A DNA stretch of 5,305 nucleotides, from NCBI GenBank assembly GCA_022572825.1, contig JACZVE010000255.1, positions 1-5,305 of the forward strand, given 5' to 3'. Shown in pieces: positions 5,195 through 5,305 of the stretch; position 1 is the stretch's first letter; each line of letters starts with the position of its first letter. The notes beneath the pieces are model-generated. The model ran no database searches. It had not been told where the DNA came from and worked only from the letters and a program-made list of their open reading frames with translations. The position numbers and the translations under genes are program-made. Origin of the DNA: SAR324 cluster bacterium (GTDB lineage: Bacteria > SAR324 > JACQKK01).

Positions 5195-5305
5195 ACCTTT
5201 CACTCTTCCCGCACCGTTCCTTCCCGGTTTTCGCATTGCATTGCCACAGGCCGCCCGCGAGGCCCACTGCCTCAGGGAAAGGTGGGGTCGATTTTGGGCA
5301 GATCC

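Overview
The window is GC-rich bacterial DNA, dense with genes on both strands and using ordinary bacterial start and stop codons. The protein set (UppP, a VKOR-thioredoxin fusion, an MNT-type nucleotidyltransferase remnant, a DUF1640-like coiled-coil protein) and the GC-rich intergenic palindromes suggest a proteobacterium, probably a gammaproteobacterium. That placement is inference from general resemblance, not a match to a particular genome.

Layout. Positions 153-1495 (+) hold a compact cluster: uppP (undecaprenyl-diphosphate phosphatase), a 54-residue four-cysteine zinc-ribbon protein starting with GTG, and a 112-residue protein of unknown function that overlaps its neighbour by ATGA. 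Positions 1542-1682 are a gene-free, MITE-like inverted repeat with three nested hairpins; the first may act as the cluster's terminator. Positions 1751-2644 (+) encode an HSL/GDXG-type alpha/beta hydrolase. It converges with a minus-strand pair: a kynurenine-formamidase-like alpha/beta hydrolase (3585-4448) followed, with a GTGA overlap, by a VKOR-thioredoxin fusion (2662-3588). The right end holds a truncated nucleotidyltransferase (4752-4838) and a small membrane-anchored coiled-coil protein with three 11-residue repeats (4901-5194).

The main discovery is in the VKOR-thioredoxin gene. Its frame is interrupted by one TGA (2884-2886, minus strand) exactly where the first cysteine of the thioredoxin CxxC motif should be, giving FYGAFW-[TGA]-P-A-C. 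The frame then continues through 73 further codons of good thioredoxin-fold sequence, including the cis-proline segment. Twelve bases after the TGA is a perfect 7-bp hairpin with loop AGGC, in the size and position range of bacterial SECIS elements. The simplest reading is a selenoprotein with selenocysteine at residue 235 (UPAC): a membrane oxidoreductase in which VKOR oxidises a fused periplasmic Sec-containing thioredoxin domain. A nonsense mutation is the main alternative. The VKOR gene is translationally coupled to the formamidase-like hydrolase; whether the two functions are linked is unknown.
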